Source: Campylobacterales bacterium
GTDB lineage: Bacteria > Campylobacterota > Campylobacteria > Campylobacterales > JAADDG01
Assembly: GCA_027009865.1 (NCBI GenBank)
Contig: JALVCR010000168.1
Span: 1 to 10,377 of the forward strand
Length of the DNA stretch: 10,377 nt
Direction: 5' to 3'
Part shown: piece by piece, positions 7,001 to 10,377 of the stretch
Numbering within the stretch: the stretch's first letter is position 1
How the letters are laid out: every line of letters starts with the position of its first letter
Program-made: the position numbers and the translations under genes
The notes under the pieces: generated by a model
Database searches by the model: none
What the model saw: only the letters and a program-made list of their open reading frames with translations
What the model was told of the DNA's origin: nothing

Positions 7001-7661
7001 GGCTAACAATCTAAATTTTAAAGTAGATCTCTCTTTGAGTGGATTTTCAAACGGAGAGGATAATAAGAGCATAATGATTAATTTTAAAAGAGAGAAAAAC
7101 AAGCCTTTAGAGCCTATGAGAGTTAAAATTTTTAAAGTATCTGCAAATGATAGTGAAATATCCGGTTTCTCTTCTCATAGCGAATATTTAACATTTTACT
7201 ATTCAAGAGCTAAAGTTTTGGATTATCTAAATATTGTCGGAGATTTTTTAAATGATGCTCCTATTTTTTATGAAACTTATTGTAAAAATTGCGATAAAAC
7301 TGTTTTCTCTTTGGTAAACGGGGGTTTAAGCGAGAGCGGAGAGCTTTATTGGTATAAAAACAATTTTCATGGATTTTTTGACGGAAAAATTTTATCCACA
7401 TCTTCCATAAATGGCACTTTAATAAACGATTTACAGCTTAAAAGTTTTGATTTAAAAGCCCCCGCTCTTCCTCATAACGATACGATCTATTTTACCCCGT
7501 CTCCTTGGCTTATTTATGATTCTTTAAATCCCTCAGCCGATAAGATTAAATTTAACGTCTCTTTTATTTCTCCTAAAACCAAATGGGTTGGAGTAGGAAG
7601 ACTTGGTCATATTGTGGATGAAAATATATCAATTAAAAAAAATAGGAAGATATCATGGTAA
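4026..7661 (+). CDS. Large secreted cysteine-rich protein with DUF11-like and MshQ-like regions; putative pilus-associated adhesin
   Basis: 1211 residues starting at GTG; this start gives a clean signal peptide (1-16, cleavage after LFA). Residues about 25-390 form a beta-rich region with AGLYWQGH (103-110) and WGGWSLIVVY...NISIFDGF (221-248), a pattern I associate with secreted DUF11-containing proteins. Residues about 395-535 look like a DUF11 domain (EIEYTLDFKNRGTERASDI, 412-430), with a DMDENGSVI calcium-loop-like stretch at 488-496. The C-terminal 650 residues are weakly repetitive: an F-x-A-x-(D/N)...NY(N/S) pattern recurs near 597-617, 792-811 and 927-946, as in the Ig-like repeats of MshQ. 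There are 18 cysteines, including CYEC (753-756) and CKNC (1086-1089), so disulfides or a metal site are likely. No C-terminal membrane anchor is seen. It overlaps the first prepilin gene by 7 bases. I infer an extracellular or pilus-tip role; the exact function is unknown. Confidence 0.75.
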   Translation: MKNYILILLFVNTLFANFVDTSRIRDFSLRYGGENTNIIGDFTFTGASVLCVKNGNECDWNYDGYLYDADTKYVKDDSSFSLNSASAILNLPSEVTKDDIQWAGLYWQGHIEGSNPLDADEEIEGFNSVVLKTPDGVKHTITAPLDDNNFVNYYFFKSEDQNPKGFRFFYQCFADVTSLVKNSYSKLQKTFTVGEIKATKGEDPYLADPLFSWGRVKYGHWGGWSLIVVYKRSSSDESLKNISIFDGFKFLIPSSNEPSKSIEIPIEGFLTPLSGRVDSRLLFFAMGGEKKIHRDSMQIYKQHAGIFKKVYNAVNSENNVLNGSVSFMGEYINPSREYVPGFDLDLFDSSNIMENDQNKTKLKLSAIFKSHNGDQAFTGVIAFSTKINSPLIDNFIKTSNKGAEEILRPSDEIEYTLDFKNRGTERASDITIYDDFRENNLTKFIDNDKDFILKSIRLSADNDDAHFYCYKGENCDYAFNSSQNCNIDMDENGSVIGVHCTFDSLDINHRRVMKFKIKIRSDFISPNDILVKNIAHSKYKNARTNKWVEAIGKSNPYIAGRIRGILVDSGSFDVVDNVLDGYVQNKGLKTKIAKEKYDFDIVTLDASLNPKPFNNYSDITYLFRLIDLDNPSYSYLLKDASLNPVTAVFHNGGNYARTLTKAVMPSYVIKRAKLKIKYLNFAKLYKEKHNPCFVNSNNSSNIKGMPQCVNSSSLYKISFGEAAFHRCILANGSPCASSHHGIGNSPYDHIYGCYECTADALGSYFISSDDFSIRPYMFELDLPSKEVSGKNFSFKAKALDRDLNPITNYNETLNSSYKIEYKERKSGCIKGNINLSGADFLNGVINKSTFYDEIGVVDFNISEVLGIEFASIDLDDTPKSLRLIPSDSSSVEFVPDGFKVIWNLQNADTAKNYTYYSNNLLNMGGKLKVALKAKNRLGNVVKNYNSSCYAKDCNITIYFDASGSETSAFVLKWLDFDNPSHKNDNALGFNLPANNLNFKVDLSLSGFSNGEDNKSIMINFKREKNKPLEPMRVKIFKVSANDSEISGFSSHSEYLTFYYSRAKVLDYLNIVGDFLNDAPIFYETYCKNCDKTVFSLVNGGLSESGELYWYKNNFHGFFDGKILSTSSINGTLINDLQLKSFDLKAPALPHNDTIYFTPSPWLIYDSLNPSADKIKFNVSFISPKTKWVGVGRLGHIVDENISIKKNRKISW

Positions 7662-8371
7662 GAAAAGCTTTTACTTTAATAGAACTTATAATATCGATTC
7701 TTGTAATTGGAATAGCTTTAATGAGTATTCCTCTCTTTTTGTCAAGTTCAAATAAAAGTGACGAGTTTGCATTAGAACAAGAGAGTGTTCTTGCGGCAAA
7801 AACAAAAATTCAAAATATTACTTCTTATAAATGGGATGAAAATAGTGAAGAGAGTTCTACAGGAAAAATCCGAATTTTAGATACTCATAATGGAGATAAC
7901 GAATTGCAGAGATTTACTTGTCCGCCTCTTCCTTTGGGATTTTTTTGCTGGATGTGGAATCTATTTTTCCCTCAAGGTGGGATGATGGGGCAAGCTATTG
8001 GAGATGGCAGAAGGGAGATGTTTTCATCTGTTACTTATCCAAATATCAATGAAACAAATCATACTAATCCAAATGATATAGACGATTTTAACAATGAAAT
8101 ATTAATTGGTCTTTCCAATCAGGAAAGCACTAATCTTGATTATCTAAACAGTTCTTTTAATATGGGGGTTAGAGTCGGTTTTGTAAATGATAGCGCAAAT
8201 TATAGAGGGTCTAAGACTATCTCTTTTAATTTTCCGAGTGTTTTTAAAGCTTCGGGAGATTCCAACATAAAAATGGTAGAGGTAAACGTATCAAATGTTA
8301 ATACTCCTTTCTTTCTTAGATATTACTCTTGCAATATAGGGGAGTCTGAAATAAGGAGTAAGTTATTTTGA
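7655..8371 (+). CDS. Prepilin-like protein, GspI/PilV-type minor pseudopilin
   Basis: 238 residues. The N-terminus VRKA-FTLIELIISILVIGIAL is a type III prepilin signal: a short basic leader, predicted PilD cleavage between A5 and F6, and glutamate at mature +5 (E10), followed by the hydrophobic assembly helix to about residue 29. The body is polar and Asn/Ser-rich. It holds an unusual aromatic, proline-rich loop (89-113) bounded by C89 and C98, plus C226 near the C-terminus. Being first of three pseudopilins suggests the GspI/PilV position in the initiation complex. The start overlaps the upstream gene by 7 bases, with AGGA at 7644-7647 as ribosome binding site. Alternative: a T2SS or competence (Cts-type) pseudopilin. 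The prepilin call is firm; the subclass is inferred from gene order. Confidence 0.85.
   Translation: MVRKAFTLIELIISILVIGIALMSIPLFLSSSNKSDEFALEQESVLAAKTKIQNITSYKWDENSEESSTGKIRILDTHNGDNELQRFTCPPLPLGFFCWMWNLFFPQGGMMGQAIGDGRREMFSSVTYPNINETNHTNPNDIDDFNNEILIGLSNQESTNLDYLNSSFNMGVRVGFVNDSANYRGSKTISFNFPSVFKASGDSNIKMVEVNVSNVNTPFFLRYYSCNIGESEIRSKLF
8353..8358 (+). promoter_or_regulatory. Ribosome binding site fixing a TTG start
   Basis: AAGGAG lies nine bases before the TTG at 8368-8370. No ATG or GTG nearby gives the conserved KKAFTLIE prepilin N-terminus, so this strong site supports TTG as the real start. It lies inside the end of the upstream gene. Confidence 0.75.
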
Positions 8372-9270
8372 AAAAAGCTTTTACACTTATAGAAATAATT
8401 TTAGTTATTATTATTATGGGAGTAATTTCGGTAATAGGAACCGACGTTATAAGTAAGATTTATGAAGGATATCTAAGAACATATTCGATAAACAGATTAG
8501 AAAGCGAGACTGCAAACGTTTTAAATCAGATAGCAAAGAGACTGAAATTTAGGATAAAAGATTCAGTTATCGCCTCAAAAGCTGGATCTTATAAAGCCTT
8601 AAATGATCCCTCTCTCGATACAAGTTATAAAATACTTCAATGGATAGGTTATGATAATGAAAGCTTTAATGGAGAGTATAATGCATCGAGAGGTTATTTT
8701 ATGCCCGGATGGAGCGCTCTTATAGATTTGGAGAGTTTGGAAACAAATAAAACTCAAGTCAAAACTCCCGGAAGTTCTCTATCAATTTCGGAAAAGATTA
8801 TTTACGCACTATCTTACGGGGATGTCAATTTAAGCTCTTCCTCACCGTCTGCAGCCATTATTTTTGGTGGTAAAGATTTAACCGATATTACTCAGTTTGG
8901 ATGGGGAGGCAGCGGGGATCATAATTTTACTCTAAATGTAAAAAGGGTAGGGGATGATGTTTTGCAATTTACAGATTCCTCTCAGGCTTTGGCTTCAAAA
9001 AAAATTTTTGAAAGGTATAGGCTTTGTTGGAGCGCTTATGCGATTGTGCCTGTAAGCGTGGGAGCTAATGATGTCAATCTGACTTTGTATTACGATTTTA
9101 GACCATGGGAAGGGGAGAGTTATACAAACGGAAAAAGCGCAGTTTTAGCCGAACATGTCTCCTCTTTTAGGTTTAAACAAATGGGACAGATTTTAAGAGT
9201 AAAACTTTGTATGCATGATGATAGTTTGGGATATGATTATGCAGTATGTAAAGAGAGGGCTATATATTGA
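8368..9270 (+). CDS. Prepilin-like protein, GspJ/PilW-type minor pseudopilin
   Basis: 300 residues starting at TTG. MKKA-FTLIEIILVIIIMGVISVIG is a prepilin leader and assembly helix with cleavage predicted between A4 and F5 and the +5 glutamate at E9. The following helix (SINRLESETANVLNQIAKRLKFRIKDSV, about 40-67) and the large beta-rich C-terminal part (to 300) match the layout of PilW/GspJ, the largest of the usual minor pseudopilins. Cysteines are C220, C281 and C294. The start overlaps the previous stop as TTGA (8368-8371), so translation is coupled. Being second in a PilV-PilW-PilX order supports the subclass. The protein would sit in the inner membrane before being extracted into the tip of a pilus or pseudopilus. 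Confidence 0.85.
   Translation: MKKAFTLIEIILVIIIMGVISVIGTDVISKIYEGYLRTYSINRLESETANVLNQIAKRLKFRIKDSVIASKAGSYKALNDPSLDTSYKILQWIGYDNESFNGEYNASRGYFMPGWSALIDLESLETNKTQVKTPGSSLSISEKIIYALSYGDVNLSSSSPSAAIIFGGKDLTDITQFGWGGSGDHNFTLNVKRVGDDVLQFTDSSQALASKKIFERYRLCWSAYAIVPVSVGANDVNLTLYYDFRPWEGESYTNGKSAVLAEHVSSFRFKQMGQILRVKLCMHDDSLGYDYAVCKERAIY
9253..9259 (+). promoter_or_regulatory. Ribosome binding site fixing a second TTG start
   Basis: GAGAGGG ends seven bases before the TTG at 9267-9269 and lies inside the upstream gene. Only this start gives the full basic leader KRKG before the prepilin hydrophobic helix. Confidence 0.65.
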
Positions 9271-9716
9271 AAAGAAAAGGTTTTAGTCTGATTTTGGCTA
9301 TGATAGTTTTGGTTGTAGTTTCGTCTTTGGCCGCTTTTATGGTCTCCCTATCTTCCGCTTCGGCAAAAAATACAAGCGATATCTATCTAAAAGAGCAGGC
9401 GGAACTTTTGATGCAAAGCGCTACGGAATATTCTATTTTGGCGATTTTGGGACATGATAATTCAAACAGCTGTGTGGAGAATATCAATATTACCTATCCT
9501 TCAAGCTCAAATCCAATTTTTGATATAAATGTCAGCTTATGGTATATTTTTGATTTTACTCCATCCTCTTCTTACTGCTCTCATGTTTTATCTTCCAATT
9601 TGGTTGACGGAAACTCCTCTTTTACAATTATTATCGATACCACTGTTTCCACATCTTCCAATTTGAATTTAAGTGAGCCTATAAGGCTTCATAGAAGAAC
9701 TGTTCAGAAATTATAA
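9267..9716 (+). CDS. Prepilin-like protein, GspK/PilX-type minor pseudopilin lacking Glu5
   Basis: 149 residues starting at TTG, overlapping the previous stop as TTGA (9267-9270). The leader KRKG-FSLILAMIVLVVVSSLAAFMVSL has a prepilin cleavage site (G5/F6), but mature position +5 is leucine (L10), not glutamate. Loss of Glu5 is the mark of GspK and PilX, which cap the filament and do not need to pair with a subunit ahead of them. An amphipathic helix follows (about 38-62, EQAELLMQSATEYSILAIL), then a short beta domain with C69 and C104, a possible disulfide, and a basic end (LHRRTVQKL). It is much shorter than typical GspK (about 300 residues), closer to PilX. It is the last gene of the operon; no strong plus-strand terminator follows. 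Confidence 0.82.
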   Translation: MKRKGFSLILAMIVLVVVSSLAAFMVSLSSASAKNTSDIYLKEQAELLMQSATEYSILAILGHDNSNSCVENINITYPSSSNPIFDINVSLWYIFDFTPSSSYCSHVLSSNLVDGNSSFTIIIDTTVSTSSNLNLSEPIRLHRRTVQKL

Positions 9717-9749
9717 CTTCCCATAAAATTTCATAACATCAAATATAAA

Positions 9750-9771
9750 GATAGAGGAGAGATCCTCTATC
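9750..9771 (-). terminator. Intrinsic terminator of the DUF4214 gene, possibly shared by both convergent genes
   Basis: A perfect 9-bp stem, GATAGAGGA (9750-9758) with TCCTCTATC (9763-9771), encloses a 4-base loop. On the minus strand it is followed by TTTATATTTG, a U-rich tail, and it begins inside the stop codon of the DUF4214 gene. On the plus strand the following bases (AGTAATCTATT) are not a T-run, so termination of the pilin operon here would be weak. Confidence 0.7.
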
Positions 9772-10377
9772 AGTAATCTATTCCATATTTAACCGCAAGT
9801 GATTTAAATTCATCAGAGTTTATAAAATTCATTACAAGATCGTGTCTTGACATGCCTTTTTGAAGCTGTTTAAACCAGTAATCTCTTCCCTCCATATCAG
9901 GCTCTCTGTTTAACAAAGCTCTATATGCTATTGTTATGAAGTTGTAATCGCTATAGCCTCTTCTTCTAAATTCAGGAGAGTCAAAAAATCCTATAGCTAT
10001 GTCTCTTGCCTTTTTCTTTTTGGATTTTAATTGCTCTTTCCACCACGCTTTTCCTTTGTCATCTGGATCTCTTCTCATAACCAGATAATACATTCTATCT
10101 ATAAAGTTATCCAAAAGATCTTCTGAATCGAAACCTTTAACTCCATAATGTTTTGAGAGAGAGTAAAATTCAGGAGATAGGGCAAATTGATAAAATATAA
10201 GCTCTCTTGTTTTCCCTTTTGTGGCTAACTGATCTTTCCAATACTCCATTCCCTCTAAATCGGGATCTCTATTTAGCATCGTATGATAAAGCATTGTTAT
10301 AAACTCTTCATCCGTTAGTTTAGGATTTATCTGCTCTTTAAACTCTTTGCTGTCGAAGAAGTGTTTAGCCACTTTCG
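9770..10377 (-). CDS. Tandem DUF4214-repeat protein (C-terminal part, cut by window edge)
   Basis: About 200 residues visible, ending YGIDY at a TGA (9772-9770). Three tandem repeats of about 50-60 residues (near 19-70, 86-135 and 141-189) follow one pattern: (E/N)FI-x-x-x-Y-x-x-(M/L)-x-R-(D/E)PD-x-x-G-x-x-(Y/W)W-x-x-QL, then R...FFxSxEF. This is DUF4214, an alpha-helical repeat common in secreted and surface proteins. The ORF could start at a GTG (10372), but the first visible residues (KVAKHFFDSKEF) are the tail of a fourth repeat, so the gene almost certainly continues right of the window. No signal peptide can be judged. It converges on the pilin operon. The function of DUF4214 is not known; a role in the cell envelope or secretion is only a guess. 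Confidence 0.85.
   Translation of the reverse strand, partial: KVAKHFFDSKEFKEQINPKLTDEEFITMLYHTMLNRDPDLEGMEYWKDQLATKGKTRELIFYQFALSPEFYSLSKHYGVKGFDSEDLLDNFIDRMYYLVMRRDPDDKGKAWWKEQLKSKKKKARDIAIGFFDSPEFRRRGYSDYNFITIAYRALLNREPDMEGRDYWFKQLQKGMSRHDLVMNFINSDEFKSLAVKYGIDY

Noticed and set aside
4026..7661. Large secreted protein as PilY1 itself
   Set aside because: I could not see the PilY1 C-terminal beta-propeller signatures; the C-terminus looks like repeated Ig-type segments instead.
9590..9665. 13-base direct repeat ATCTTCCAATTTG (9590-9602 and 9653-9665)
   Set aside because: Lies within the coding region of the last pseudopilin, only two copies in AT-rich Ser/Asn codons; no target-site or regulatory context.
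9770..10372. DUF4214 ORF as a complete 200-residue gene starting at GTG 10372
   Set aside because: The start would fall inside a conserved repeat tail (FFDSKEF), there are too few upstream bases to show a ribosome binding site, and the frame stays open to the window edge.

Overview
The window looks like part of a chromosome from a Campylobacterota (former Epsilonproteobacteria) member. It is AT-rich and compact, with genes that overlap by 4 or 7 bases. The block hemL - small cytochrome c - (divergent) folD - lepB matches, from memory, the order in Campylobacter jejuni, and fliW - proC followed by prepilin genes recalls the C. jejuni fliW - proC - ctsT neighbourhood. A free-living member of the phylum is my guess. 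The genus cannot be fixed from this sequence.

Left end (1-545): two minus-strand genes, the N-terminal end of hemL (runs off the window) and a monohaem c-type cytochrome, are coupled by an ATGA overlap. They diverge from folD. The short gap between cytochrome and folD holds a near-symmetric extended -10 palindrome that reads as a promoter on both strands.

Middle (546-3971): a tight plus-strand run of housekeeping genes: folD (one-carbon metabolism), lepB (signal peptidase I), an M50 site-2-type membrane protease, fliW (flagellar assembly factor and CsrA antagonist) and proC (proline synthesis). Gaps are 0 to 7 bases and one junction overlaps by 4, so co-transcription is likely.

Right-centre (3972-9716): after a 54-base gap containing a long imperfect hairpin and a sigma-28-like promoter match, there is a four-gene surface/pilus module. 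It comprises a 1211-residue secreted, cysteine-rich, beta-type protein (DUF11-like and MshQ-like regions) and three prepilin-like proteins in the GspI/PilV - GspJ/PilW - GspK/PilX order. All four junctions are translationally coupled by 4 or 7 base overlaps, and three of the four genes start with GTG or TTG. I infer a minor-pilin priming/tip complex of a type IV pilus or related filament, with the large protein in the place that PilY1 or MshQ fills elsewhere. This is the most interesting part of the window.

Right end (9717-10377): a minus-strand gene with tandem DUF4214 repeats runs off the window and converges on the pilin operon. A perfect 9-bp hairpin at its stop codon is its likely terminator. 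I see no tRNA, rRNA, CRISPR, insertion sequence or phage gene.
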